A model generated the notes under the pieces. The model was not told the origin of the DNA and made no database searches. It saw nothing but the letters and a program-made list of their open reading frames with translations. DNA of 64,000 nucleotides from Labilithrix sp. (GTDB lineage: Bacteria > Myxococcota_A > Polyangia > Polyangiales > Polyangiaceae). Each line of letters starts with the position of its first letter. Position 1 is the stretch's first letter. Made by a program: the position numbers and the translations under genes. Positions 7,748 through 16,374 of the stretch are shown one piece after another. Location of the stretch: assembly GCA_019637155.1 (NCBI GenBank), contig JAHBWE010000027.1, positions 1 to 64,000 on the forward strand. Reading direction: 5' to 3'.

Positions 7748-8398
7748 GTGATGGACCGGCCCGACCTCGACAAACGTTGCGGGAGCTGCGCCCGCTTCGT
7801 TCGCGTCATCGAGACGATCGACGAGAACGGCGAGGTGAAGCGCAAGGGCGAGTGCCTGCTGATGGTGTGGCCGCCGCCGCTCTACGAGACGAACACGTGC
7901 TCGCAGTACGTGAAGAAGGGGACCTTCACCGGCAAGCCGGTCCCCAAGCCGCGCGCGATCCGCAGCGGGTCGCCGCGGCCCGCCGCGCGGCCGGGCGAGC
8001 CGCGGGCGCCCACCCAGTTCACCCTTCCGGAGGAGCTACTCGACATGAACGCTGACGAGTTCCGTGAGATCTTGCGTGAGGTCATCCGAGACGAGCTCGG
8101 CGTCGGCGATCCGCAGCTCGGCGCCCGATGGGAGGGCGGCGAGGTCATCCTGAAGCCGGGCAAAGAAGGCACCCAGGAGAAGCGGATCCCGATCGAGTCG
8201 CTCTTCACGAAGATCGTGATGATCCGCGACAAGCTCCGCGTCCTCGAGCAGAAGATCAACGCGCACGGGAAGCTCTCGCCGGAGGAGAAGGTTCAGATGC
8301 AGGGCTACGTGACGGGGTGTTACGGCTCGCTCACGACCTTCAACCTCCTCTTCGCGAACAAGGGCGACAACTTCGTGGGCCAGAAAGGCGACGACTGA
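7748..8398 (+). CDS. Conserved-looking hypothetical with N-terminal Cys cluster
   Basis: 216 aa. GTG at 7748 (MMDRPDLDK) or ATG at 7751 can start it. The N-terminal 50 residues carry CGSCARF, ECLLM and TCSQY, four cysteines in a CxxC...C...C pattern typical of a small metal or Fe-S site. A Pro-rich linker (about 62-92) follows, then a charged helical domain (LDMNADEFREILREVIRDEL; later MIRDKLRVLEQKINAHGKL, possible coiled coil) and a C-terminal segment YVTGCYGSLTTFNLLF. No signal peptide. It lies between two genes at 2-12 bp spacing. I do not recognise the family. Confidence 0.72.
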   Translation: MMDRPDLDKRCGSCARFVRVIETIDENGEVKRKGECLLMVWPPPLYETNTCSQYVKKGTFTGKPVPKPRAIRSGSPRPAARPGEPRAPTQFTLPEELLDMNADEFREILREVIRDELGVGDPQLGARWEGGEVILKPGKEGTQEKRIPIESLFTKIVMIRDKLRVLEQKINAHGKLSPEEKVQMQGYVTGCYGSLTTFNLLFANKGDNFVGQKGDD

Positions 8399-8400
8399 CC

Positions 8401-8934
8401 TTGCGGCGGTCCGCGCTCGTCCTCGCGCTCTTTGCCGTGGCCTGCGGCCCGAAAGAAGGGGAGGGGCCGCCGGTCGGCGTGTCCACGAAATCGGGATCGT
8501 CCGAGATCGAACGGGTCGAGAAGGCGGCCGTCTTCGCGTTCGACCCGCTCGACGACGAGCGGCCGGTGAGCTCCGAGGCCTTCCGCGGAAAGCCGGCCGT
8601 GATCTGCTTCGTCACGACCGGCGACCTCAACAGCCAGGCCCAGGCGAGCTACCTCGTCCACATGGCCAAGAACGACGGCGACCGCGTGTCGTACGCGATG
8701 GTGGCGCTCCATCCACGGAAGGAGATCGTGCTGGTCGAGACCTACCGGCAGACGCTCGGGGTCGAGTTCCCGGTCGCGCTCGCCGACGCGGCGGCGACCT
8801 CGAGCGCGGGACCCTTCGGCGAGATCCCGGCCGTCCCGACGACGGTCATCCTCGATCGGCAGGGCCGGATGGTGTGGAAGCACACCGGCCTCGCGAAGCA
8901 CGAGGAGATCCGCGGTCACATGCACGGGCTTTGA
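8401..8934 (+). CDS. Thioredoxin-fold lipoprotein without CxxC
   Basis: 177 aa starting at TTG 8401, two bases after the preceding stop. The N-terminus MRRSALVLALFAVACGP is a lipoprotein-type signal with Cys at residue 15. The rest matches the AhpC/TSA-TlpA fold: FDPLDDERPVSSEAFRGKPA, then VICFVTT, a central NDGDRVSYAMVALHP strand and the cis-proline region AVPTTVILDRQGRMVWKHTG. Where TlpA proteins have WCxxC this one has TTGDLNSQ, so a thiol-disulfide redox role is excluded. It may be a binding or structural derivative. The start is inferred from the frame and the signal peptide. Confidence 0.75.
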   Translation: MRRSALVLALFAVACGPKEGEGPPVGVSTKSGSSEIERVEKAAVFAFDPLDDERPVSSEAFRGKPAVICFVTTGDLNSQAQASYLVHMAKNDGDRVSYAMVALHPRKEIVLVETYRQTLGVEFPVALADAAATSSAGPFGEIPAVPTTVILDRQGRMVWKHTGLAKHEEIRGHMHGL

Positions 8935-8958
8935 GGCATTGCCGCCTCGAGGCCTATC

Positions 8959-10878
8959 ATGACGACGATGTTGCGCTCCGCCGTCATCGCCGCCGCGCTC
9001 GCGATGGTCGGGTGCCACGGCGCGTCCGCGAAGTCGCCCGCGGCGGCGAGCGCGGGCAGCACGCCCGCGGCGACGTGCGATCGGCTCGCGGGGGACCTCG
9101 TCGCGTTCGGCGAGGTCCTCGAGACCGCGTCCGCGAACGCGAAGCTCCGCGTCGTCACCTACGCCGGGCTCCTCGAGCTGCTCCTCTCCTTCGAGTCCGC
9201 GAGCAAGGAGCTCGACGTCGAGCTCGCGTCGCTCGGCGAGACGGCGGGGATGGAGAAGACGCGCGCGTCGCTCGCGCGATCGATCCAGTTCGCGCGGTCG
9301 GAGCGGGAGGCGCTCGAGAAGCACGCGAAGGAGATCGCGCCGCTCGCGCGCGAGACGCAGCAAGCCTGGGTCGCGCTGCGCGCGGCGTGCGAGGGACCGC
9401 GGCGCGCGCCCGAGTGCAGCGGCGTGCGCGACGCGATCGGCAAGTACGACGGCGCGGACACGAGCGAGGCGCACGAGAAGGCGGTGGCCGCGCTCGGCGC
9501 GCTGAAGATCACGACGCCGGCGCTCGTGAAGGCGCGCGACCGCGCGACGAAGGCGAGCAAGGCGGCCTCCGTCGCGATCGCGGCGCGGCGCGAGACGACC
9601 AACGCGATGCCGCAGCGCTGGGCCGAGGTGCAGAAGGACCTCGCCTCGTCGGTCGACGGGCTCGTCGCGTCGTGCAAGGGTGAGCCGCATCCGTCGTCGC
9701 AGCTCGTCGCGGCGGCGAAGCCGGATCCGCGGAAGCTCACCGTGCTCGTGCACGTGCGCCCGCCGGCGGGGGTCGAGCGGCAGCTCCTCGCGCTCTCGGC
9801 GTCGGCGCGCGATCCCGGCGAGAAGGCCTTCTACCGCGCGCGGGCGGAGGGCGCGTTCGGGAGCGGCTTCTTCCTCGTCCAGAAGGGCGCGAAGAACAAG
9901 CCCGAGGTCCTCGTCGTCACGAACCGTCACGTCGTCGAGCTCGGCGACGTCGCGGCGCTCGAGCTCGCGGACGGCACGTCGCTCGGCCAGGCCGAGATCG
10001 TCTACGCGAACCCGGCCCACGACCTCGCGGTGCTGCGGCCGACCGGCAAGCTCACGGTGAAGGAGGGCTTCGCGTTCGCGGATCAGCCGGTGAAGGACCA
10101 GCAGACCGTCATCGCGACCGGCTTCCCCGGGATGATCGGGCGGCCCTCGTACCAGACGACGAAGGGCTACGTGTCGAACGAGAGCTTCCGCCTCGACGAA
10201 GGGATGCGCCCGCTCACGTACGTGCAGCACACCGCGCCGATCGATCCCGGCTCGAGCGGCGGCCCGCTCACGGACGAGGCGGGCCACATCGTCGGCGTGA
10301 ACACGCTCAAGGTGAGCGGGCGCGAGAACGTCGGCCTCGCGGTGCCGTCGAAGTACGTGCTCTCCACGTTGCAGGTCGCGAGCTCGATCGAGGCGCACCA
10401 CGCGAAGGGCGCGCGCCTCGCGTGCCTCGGCTTCGTCGCGGAGCTCGGCGCCGCGGAGCCGCGCATGCTCGTGCTCGAGCAGATGATCTCGAACCACCTC
10501 GTCGCGGGGGACGGCCTCGAGGCGGCGGCGGCGCTCAGCAGCGAGCCCGGCTTCGAGGAGCTCTGGAACGACGACAGCGTCCGCGCGATGCGCATCGCGA
10601 CGCTGGTGAAGCTGCGCACGCTCATCATGGGCGGCGGCGGACCGTCGGTGCTCGAGACGTGCGACGACGCCGACACGAAGGCGGACACCGCGAAGTACCG
10701 CATCCGGATGGGGAACTTCGAGACGCGCGAGCTCCTCTTGCGGTGGGAGCACGGCCGCTGGAAGATCGACGGCCTCGACGCGAAGGGCGCCGCCGCCGCG
10801 CGACCGGGCAGCAAGAAGCTCCCCGCCGCAGGGCCGGGCGGATCGCGTAAGGTGGCGCCTCCCAAGAAGCGCCCATGA
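8959..10878 (+). CDS. Trypsin-like (S1C/HtrA-type) serine protease lipoprotein
   Basis: 639 aa. The signal peptide ends in MVGC (Cys near residue 19), so it is lipid-anchored. Residues 40-260 are an Ala-rich helical, probably coiled, region. The protease domain (about 275-480) has GSGFFL, catalytic His in VTNRHVV, Asp in AHDLAVL and Ser in PGSSGGPL. No PDZ domain follows; instead there is an unassigned C-terminal part and a basic Lys/Pro tail. It is likely an envelope stress or processing protease. The stop TGA overlaps the next gene's ATG (ATGA), which implies translational coupling with the membrane acyltransferase-like gene. Confidence 0.88.
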   Translation: MTTMLRSAVIAAALAMVGCHGASAKSPAAASAGSTPAATCDRLAGDLVAFGEVLETASANAKLRVVTYAGLLELLLSFESASKELDVELASLGETAGMEKTRASLARSIQFARSEREALEKHAKEIAPLARETQQAWVALRAACEGPRRAPECSGVRDAIGKYDGADTSEAHEKAVAALGALKITTPALVKARDRATKASKAASVAIAARRETTNAMPQRWAEVQKDLASSVDGLVASCKGEPHPSSQLVAAAKPDPRKLTVLVHVRPPAGVERQLLALSASARDPGEKAFYRARAEGAFGSGFFLVQKGAKNKPEVLVVTNRHVVELGDVAALELADGTSLGQAEIVYANPAHDLAVLRPTGKLTVKEGFAFADQPVKDQQTVIATGFPGMIGRPSYQTTKGYVSNESFRLDEGMRPLTYVQHTAPIDPGSSGGPLTDEAGHIVGVNTLKVSGRENVGLAVPSKYVLSTLQVASSIEAHHAKGARLACLGFVAELGAAEPRMLVLEQMISNHLVAGDGLEAAAALSSEPGFEELWNDDSVRAMRIATLVKLRTLIMGGGGPSVLETCDDADTKADTAKYRIRMGNFETRELLLRWEHGRWKIDGLDAKGAAAARPGSKKLPAAGPGGSRKVAPPKKRP

Positions 10879-12092
10879 CCCCCGACGACGCTCCCGCCTC
10901 CCCGCCGCGCGACGAAGACCCCGCCGCGGCGCCGAAGGCGGAGGCGGAGCCGAAGGTGGTCCCCGTGCTCGGGCCGCGGCCGCGCGTGGCGGCGATCGAC
11001 GTGCTGCGCGGGCTCGTGATGGTGATCATGTCGATCGACCACGCGTCCGAGATGTTCAACTCCGGGCGGCTCTTCACCGATTCCATCCGCTGGTACGAGC
11101 CGGGTCAGGAGCTGCCCGCCGCGCAGTTCTTCACGCGCTGGATCACCCATCTCTGCGCCCCCACGTTCGTCGCGCTCGCGGGGACGTCGCTCGCGATCTC
11201 GACCGAGTCGCGGCGCCTGCGCGGCAAGAGCGAGAAGGCGATCGATCTCCACATCCTCTCGCGCGGCTTCGCGATCCTCCTCTTCGAGGTCGTCTGGATG
11301 TCGCCGGTGATGCTCCGGCCGGGGCGCTTCCTCTTCCAGGTGCTCTACGCGATCGGCGGATCGCTCGTGTGCATGGTCGTGCTGCGGCGGCTCGGGGATC
11401 GGACGCTCCTCGTCGTCGGCCTCCTCCTCGCGTTCTGCAGCGAGATGATCGTCGGCTTCTTCGCCGGCGTCGGCGAGCTCGACTCGCTCGGGGTCGGGCT
11501 CTTCGCGGCGGGCGGGTTCTTCTTCGATCGCCGCCTCATCGTCGCGTACCCGATCGTCCCCTGGCTCTCGATGATGTGCATCGGCTGGGCGTTCGGGCGG
11601 CACATCGTCGTGTGGCGCGCCGCGGGCAAGGACGAGACGCGCCTCGCCACGCGCGCGCTCGCGATCGCCGGCGCGGTGAGCCTCGTGCTGTTCGCGCTCG
11701 TCCGCGGGAAGAACGCGTTCGGCAACATGCGCCTCCATCGCGAGGACGGCTCGCTCGTGCAGTGGCTGCACGTCAGCAAGTACCCGCCGAGCTTCACGTA
11801 CGTGACGCTCGAGCTCGGCATCGCCGCGCTCCTGCTCGCCGCGTTCCTCTGGATCGGGCCGCGCCGCGTCCTCGAGCCGCTGCGGCTCCTCGGGCAGACC
11901 GCCCTCTTCTATTACCTGCTCCACATCCACGTGCTGAAGCTCGTCGCGGTGGTGACGGGGACGGAGGGCAAGCTCGGCATCGTCTCCGCCTACGTCGGCG
12001 GGCTCGCGATCGCGGCGGCGCTCTACCTTCCGTGCCGGTGGTACCGCGGCTACAAGTCGGCGCACGCCGACGGCTGGACGCGCTTCGTCTGA
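10875..12092 (+). CDS. DUF1624/HGSNAT-like polytopic membrane protein
   Basis: 405 aa with about ten predicted membrane helices. The start of the membrane domain, VAAIDVLRGLVMVIMSIDHA, is the signature of heparan-alpha-glucosaminide N-acetyltransferase-like proteins (DUF1624); TRWITHLCAPTFVALAGTS and FYYLLHIHVLKL also fit. Members move acetyl groups across membranes onto sugars, but the substrate here is unknown. About 35 N-terminal residues are disordered and Pro/Glu-rich. It is translationally coupled to the upstream protease and converges on the acyl-CoA synthetase gene with a 1-bp gap. Confidence 0.85.
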   Translation: MTPDDAPASPPRDEDPAAAPKAEAEPKVVPVLGPRPRVAAIDVLRGLVMVIMSIDHASEMFNSGRLFTDSIRWYEPGQELPAAQFFTRWITHLCAPTFVALAGTSLAISTESRRLRGKSEKAIDLHILSRGFAILLFEVVWMSPVMLRPGRFLFQVLYAIGGSLVCMVVLRRLGDRTLLVVGLLLAFCSEMIVGFFAGVGELDSLGVGLFAAGGFFFDRRLIVAYPIVPWLSMMCIGWAFGRHIVVWRAAGKDETRLATRALAIAGAVSLVLFALVRGKNAFGNMRLHREDGSLVQWLHVSKYPPSFTYVTLELGIAALLLAAFLWIGPRRVLEPLRLLGQTALFYYLLHIHVLKLVAVVTGTEGKLGIVSAYVGGLAIAAALYLPCRWYRGYKSAHADGWTRFV

Positions 12093-12093
12093 T

Positions 12094-13560
12094 TCAGACG
12101 AGCTGCTTCACGAGGTCGGGCTTCACGACCTTGCCGAGCGCGTTGCGCGGGAGCGCGTCGAAGAAGAGGACCTGCTTCGGGACCTTGTACGGCGCGAGGT
12201 GCTCCTTGACGAACGCGCGCAGCGCCTCGGCCTCGCACGCGCGATGCGCCTGCACGCACGCGACGACGCGCTCGCCCCACGCCTCGTCCGGCACGCCGAC
12301 GACCGCGACGTCGTCGACGTCGGGGTGGCGGCGCAGCACCTCCTCGATCTCGAGCGCGGACAGCTTGTAGCCGCCGCTCTTGAGGATGTCGACGCTGGTA
12401 CGCCCCAGGATCTTGAACGGTCGTCCCTCGAGGCTCGGCTCACGCATCACCGTGTCGCCGGTGCGAAACCACGGCGTCCCGCCGTCGCTCGCGGCGACGA
12501 ACGCGCGCGCGGTCTCGGCTTCCTTCTGGTGATACCCGACGAACACGGACGGCCCGCGGATCCAGAGCTCGCCGGTGTCGGCGTCCTCGCCTTCGTCGTC
12601 GACGATGCGCGTCTCGACCGTCGGCAGCGGTTGCCCGACGTGGCCGGCGTGGCGCGGTCCGTCGAGCGGGTTCGTGATGCCGACGCCGATCTCGGTCATG
12701 CCGAAGCGCTCGAGCGGGATCTTCCCGTTCACCGCGCGCCACCGCTCCGCGAGCGTGACCGGGAGCGCCGCGCTGCCGCTCGTCGCGAGCCGCAGCTGAC
12801 GCGCGTTGGCCGACCAGCGCGCGCGCGTCGCGTCGTCGGCGGCGTCGAAGGCGGCGAAGAGACGGTGGTACATCGAGGGCACGCCCATGAAGACGGTGGC
12901 GCGCGCCATCTCGTTCCAGATCGCGACCGCGTCGAAGGAGCGAAGCATCCGCGCGGTAGCTCCGGCGCCGATCGCGGTGAGCAGCGCGATCGCGAGGCCG
13001 TGCATGTGATGGAGCGGCAGCGAGTGGAGGAGCACGTCGCTCTCGCGAAACCCCCACGCCGCGCCGACGAGCTCCTGCTGGATCGCGAGGTTCGCGTGCG
13101 TGAGCACGGCGCCCTTCGGCTTGCCGGTCGTGCCGCTCGTGTAGAGCTGCAGCGCGGGCGCGCCCGCGGCGATCGGCGGCAGCGGCGCGGGCTCGTACGC
13201 GGCGAGCGCGCTCACGTCGCGGACGTCGAGCGGCGGCGCGAGCTTCGCGAGCGAGGCGGACGCGACGACGGTGCCGACGCCGGCGTCTTCGCAGTAGTAG
13301 CGGAGCTCGGCGGCGGGATGGATCGGGGTGAGGACGATGAGCGCGCGTCCGGCGAGGAGCGCGCCGTAGAAGGAGGCGAGGAAGTCGACGCCGGGCAGGG
13401 CGAGCACGGCGACGCGGTCTCCGCTCACGTCGCCGAGCGCCGCCGCCACGCCGCGCGCGCGCCGCACGAGCGAGGCGTACGAGTGCTCGCCGCTGTCGTC
13501 GATCACCGCCGTCCGCGCGTCCTCCCCGCGCGCGAGGAACCGCTCCAGAAGCAGACTCAC
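12094..13560 (-). CDS. AMP-forming acyl-CoA synthetase, malonyl-CoA synthetase-like (MatB/ACSF3)
   Basis: 488 aa, ANL superfamily. P-loop-like motif LYTSGTTGKPKGAVLTH, then LERFGMTEIG, WFRTGDT, the hinge region GRTSVDILKSGGYKLSALEI and the C-terminal catalytic lysine motif NALGKVVKPDL. The stretch SVDILKSGGYK with EVLRRHPDVDDVAVVGVPD closely resembles MatB and human ACSF3, which activate malonate or methylmalonate; ordinary fatty-acyl synthetases differ at SVDI(L/I)K. No malonate decarboxylase or transporter is adjacent, so the substrate is inferred. It faces the DUF1624 gene tail-to-tail. Confidence 0.88.
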   Translation of the reverse strand: MSLLLERFLARGEDARTAVIDDSGEHSYASLVRRARGVAAALGDVSGDRVAVLALPGVDFLASFYGALLAGRALIVLTPIHPAAELRYYCEDAGVGTVVASASLAKLAPPLDVRDVSALAAYEPAPLPPIAAGAPALQLYTSGTTGKPKGAVLTHANLAIQQELVGAAWGFRESDVLLHSLPLHHMHGLAIALLTAIGAGATARMLRSFDAVAIWNEMARATVFMGVPSMYHRLFAAFDAADDATRARWSANARQLRLATSGSAALPVTLAERWRAVNGKIPLERFGMTEIGVGITNPLDGPRHAGHVGQPLPTVETRIVDDEGEDADTGELWIRGPSVFVGYHQKEAETARAFVAASDGGTPWFRTGDTVMREPSLEGRPFKILGRTSVDILKSGGYKLSALEIEEVLRRHPDVDDVAVVGVPDEAWGERVVACVQAHRACEAEALRAFVKEHLAPYKVPKQVLFFDALPRNALGKVVKPDLVKQLV

Positions 13561-13623
13561 GCGCGCTTCTTACACGACCACGCGCGCCGCGCGAAGTACG
13601 CTTCTCGTCGTGGGGTGGGGGAG

Positions 13624-14874
13624 ATGAAAGGCAAACGAAAGAAGAAGCGTGGAGCGAGGGCTCCTTCGCGCCTCGCGCTGCTCGTGCCCGTCGTCGTCGT
13701 GGGGGCTGGGCTCGTCGTCCTTTGGTGCAACAGCCGCGGCGGCGGCGCGCCGAGCTCGACGGCGCTCGACGTGCCCAGCGCGGCGCCGAGCGTGTCGGCG
13801 GCGCCGGAGCCGAATCCGATCGACGTGGCGACGCCCGGCTTCGTGCAGATCGCGGCCGCGGGACGCCTCACCTGCGGCCGCACCGACGAGGGGACGGTGC
13901 TGTGCTGGGGCGACAGCGCCTTCACGACCAAGACGCGGTCGGCCGCTCGGCTCCCGGCGCCGCGGCGCGCGCAGCCGACGCTCGTCGCACGGCTCGAAGA
14001 CGCGATCGACCTCGACGTCACGCCGAGCCACGGATGTGCGGTGACGAAGACGGGCGCGGTCCGATGCTGGGTCGACATCACCGCCGCGAGCCTCGATCTC
14101 GGAGGAGCTCCCGAGGAGGCGGTCGCGCTCACCGCCGACGCCACCGGCGTCTCCGACGCCGTGAGCGTGCGCGGCGGCGGCGGCTCGAGCGCCTCGTTCT
14201 GCGTCGTTCATCGCGACGGGACGGGGAGCTGCATGACGGCGAGCGCGCCGGACGTTCCGGCGTCGCCGGAGAAGGTGAGCGGCCTCTCCGCCCTCACGAC
14301 GATCGAGCCCGGCGGCGTTCACAAGTGCGCGCTGACGAAGGACGGACGCGTCGTCTGCTGGGGCGGCAACATGAGCGGCCAGACCGGCATGCTGACGCGC
14401 AGCGATCCCGCCGGCGCGCCGCCGCTCCTCGAGGGCGCGACGTCCCTCTCGGCGGGGTCCGCGTTCTCGTGCGCGGTCAAGGACGGGCGGCCATATTGTT
14501 GGGGCTCCAACGGTTCGCGGCAGGTGAGCGGCGCGCTCGTCCCGTCGGTCGAGGCGCCCGTCGTCGCGCGCGACATCGCGGGCGTTCGTCGCGTCGAGGC
14601 CGGCGTTTACCACGCGTGCGCCGTGACCGACGCGGGGCGCGTTCGCTGCTGGGGTGACGATCGCTACCGGCAGTCGGCGAGCGAGCGCGACGTCCCCGGC
14701 ATCGAAGACGCGATCGACGTCGCGGTCGGCGAATGGCATTCGTGCGCGCTGCTGAAGTCGACGAAGGTCCTCTGTTGGGGCGAGAACCTCCGCGGCCAGC
14801 TCGGCGACGGCACCGTCTCGAGCTTCACGCTCGCGCCCCGGCCCGTGATCGTCCCCGCGTCGAAGGACGAATGA
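13624..14874 (+). CDS. RCC1-repeat (beta-propeller) secreted or membrane-anchored protein
   Basis: 416 aa from ATG 13624. A basic N-terminus (MKGKRKKKRGARAPSR) precedes one membrane helix (residues about 18-35) and a Pro/Ala/Ser linker. The body is a series of RCC1-type blades, each with C-A-(V/L)...G-x-(V/L)-x-CWG: residues CGRTDEGTVLCWGD, CAVTKTGAVRCWVD, CALTKDGRVVCWGG, CAVKDGRPYCWGS, CAVTDAGRVRCWGD and CALLKSTKVLCWGE. Paired cysteines in each blade suggest disulfides outside the cytoplasm. Such proteins are abundant in myxobacteria; the role is unknown. An orientation with the positive N-terminus inside and the propeller outside is inferred. Confidence 0.88.
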   Translation: MKGKRKKKRGARAPSRLALLVPVVVVGAGLVVLWCNSRGGGAPSSTALDVPSAAPSVSAAPEPNPIDVATPGFVQIAAAGRLTCGRTDEGTVLCWGDSAFTTKTRSAARLPAPRRAQPTLVARLEDAIDLDVTPSHGCAVTKTGAVRCWVDITAASLDLGGAPEEAVALTADATGVSDAVSVRGGGGSSASFCVVHRDGTGSCMTASAPDVPASPEKVSGLSALTTIEPGGVHKCALTKDGRVVCWGGNMSGQTGMLTRSDPAGAPPLLEGATSLSAGSAFSCAVKDGRPYCWGSNGSRQVSGALVPSVEAPVVARDIAGVRRVEAGVYHACAVTDAGRVRCWGDDRYRQSASERDVPGIEDAIDVAVGEWHSCALLKSTKVLCWGENLRGQLGDGTVSSFTLAPRPVIVPASKDE

Positions 14875-14876
14875 CC

Positions 14877-15225
14877 TCCGCGCTCGGCGTGAGGTGAAAA
14901 AGAGGAGCCTGGCTCATGCCCTGGTGGATGGAGACCAGGATGGGGTGGTCGGTTTTGCCTTTTGCTCGGTGCCGACTGCAACGAAGAGGTGACGCGCTAC
15001 GGAGTGCAACGAACGAACCATCTCGGCTGGTGGTGGGCGAAAAACGAAAGACGAAAGGACACATGACGCAGGTACGGCCGATCCTTCGGCTAGCCGCCAG
15101 GCTCCCAAATTTGTGTCTCCTCAAACGGGTACGCTCCCGCAGACTCGCGAACCCTCGGGTCGTTCATCGGCGAGCAGCGGAGGATGCGCGCGTCTTCGCG
15201 CGCGTCCTACGGCTGCGAGCGGGGT
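14877..15225. other. Gene-free stretch of about 350 bp
   Basis: It holds no convincing coding region. Locally it is richer in A/T than its surroundings (for example GGTCGGTTTTGCCTTTTGC near 14948), so it may carry the promoter-less tails of two converging units (13624 plus, 15249 minus). A GC-rich hairpin-like segment with CGCGCGTC and GACGCGCGC lies near 15181-15208. No tRNA or riboswitch fold was recognised. Confidence 0.4.
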
Positions 15226-15246
15226 GCAGGGGGCAGAGCCCCCTGC
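15226..15246. terminator. Hairpin just past the 15249 gene, terminator or REP-like
   Basis: GCAGGGGGC (15226-15234), loop AGA, GCCCCCTGC (15238-15246): a perfect 9-bp stem two bases beyond the stop of the minus-strand gene at 15249. There is no U-run after it on the minus strand, so intrinsic termination is uncertain. It resembles the terminal hairpin of the structured element in size and loop length but differs in sequence. Confidence 0.45.
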
Positions 15247-15248
15247 GT

Positions 15249-15950
15249 TTAAGCCACGAGCTCGGTCTTGTTCGCGCGGTTGATCGCTTGTTTCACGCGC
15301 TGGAGGAACTCCTGCACGCGGTCGATCTCGTTGTACATCTCGCGCGCGGGGAGGCCGTAGTCGGTGGTCTCGACGACGTCGAAGCCGACGAGCTCCATCT
15401 CCTCCGCCTTGAGGCCCTTCTCGCTGAAGGTCTCCTTCTTGCGCTCGACCTTGTTGACGGCGCGATGCTTCACGAAGTCGGGGCCCGTCTCGTAGACCGA
15501 GACGTTGTCCTGGCGGAGCGGGACCGCGCGTGCGGCCTGCTCCATCTTCGGGATGATGTCGCTCTTGAGGACGAGCAGCTCCGGCACCGTGTACGTGCGC
15601 GCGACGCCGTCGATGTCCTCGACCTCGGCGACGGCGCGCTGATTGGTGAGCGAGATGCGGAGCGCGAGCGCGCGGTCTTCGGCGACGATCTCCGCGAGCT
15701 TCGCGCGGCACTCGTCGACGGTGTAATGGCGCGTCGTCTTCTTCTCCGATCCCTCGAACGCGACGAAGGGCTCGCCTCCGTCGATCGCGAGGGTCCGGAA
15801 CGAGCGCTTCACGCTTCCGGCGGCCTGGAGCCGGCCGACCCACGTCGCGAGGTCTGCGCCGAGCTTCTTGCGGCGATTGAAGGCATCGCCGAGGGTCATG
15901 GATGGAGCGGCGGGTGTGGGATCGACGGTATTCACGACGGGTGTCTCCAC
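15249..15950 (-). CDS. Hypothetical soluble protein
   Basis: 233 aa, no signal peptide or membrane segment. It is charged and helical (LGDAFNRRKKLGADLATWVG; YNEIDRVQEFLQRVKQAINR at the C-terminus), with a probable coiled coil at the end. The N-terminal METPVVNTVDPTPAAPS is flexible. Upstream, copy E of the structured element points its 3' end at this gene, separated by about 250 bp. I do not recognise the family and assign no function. Confidence 0.72.
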   Translation of the reverse strand: METPVVNTVDPTPAAPSMTLGDAFNRRKKLGADLATWVGRLQAAGSVKRSFRTLAIDGGEPFVAFEGSEKKTTRHYTVDECRAKLAEIVAEDRALALRISLTNQRAVAEVEDIDGVARTYTVPELLVLKSDIIPKMEQAARAVPLRQDNVSVYETGPDFVKHRAVNKVERKKETFSEKGLKAEEMELVGFDVVETTDYGLPAREMYNEIDRVQEFLQRVKQAINRANKTELVA

Positions 15951-16197
15951 GCGCCGAGGGGCGCGGCCGCAGCGCTCGGGGGGTGACCTGCGCGGTGGCG
16001 CGGGCTCGAGCAGAGGTGCTCGCCGAACGAGGGCCGCGTGAACCTAAGCACCCGCTTCGGGCTCACAACCCCTGTGAATGCAGATTCGCAGGGGCTGCGG
16101 AGGGGCGGGGTTTTCCGCGAGCCCCGCGCGGCACGCGACCTGCAGGTGTAAACTGCAAAGCGAGCGAGCCATGGACACCCAGCCGAGAGTTCTTTTG

Positions 16198-16306
16198 TCA
16201 ACGTCGGGGGCTTTGCCCCCGACACCCCCACCCCGCGACCACGGCCCTCGCGCGGAGCGCGAGGGTTGCTTCGCAACCGCTGCAGCGGCCGCGGTCGCGG
16301 GGCCCC
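16198..16306 (-). repeat. Structured interspersed element, copy E
   Basis: Reads on the minus strand from GGGGCCCC (16299-16306) to CGACGTTGA (16198 side). Outer stem CCCCGCGACC (16231-16240) pairs with GGTCGCGGGG (16293-16302). Inner hairpins are CCCTCGCGC-GGA-GCGCGAGGG (16245-16265) and GGTTGC-TTC-GCAACC (16264-16278), overlapping by two bases and so possibly alternative. The palindrome CCGCTGCAGCGG follows. The terminal hairpin has an altered loop (GTCGGGGGC-TTT-GCCCCCGAC). An open frame runs through it on the plus strand but is not likely coding. Confidence 0.87.
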
Positions 16307-16374
16307 CTCTCGACCTTCGCCTATCGGCACCGTTCCCGGCGGAGTCCCGTCGGGGGGCTGAGACGAGCGGGGTT

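Noticed and set aside
8320-10752. Very long antisense open frame under the protease gene
   Set aside because: It is opposite a gene with clear signal peptide, catalytic triad and coupling; the antisense translation is Arg/Ala/His low-complexity, typical of a high-GC shadow.
16078-16374. Upstream extension of the Cys-rich lipoprotein
   Set aside because: The extension runs through structured element copy E and lacks a plausible role.
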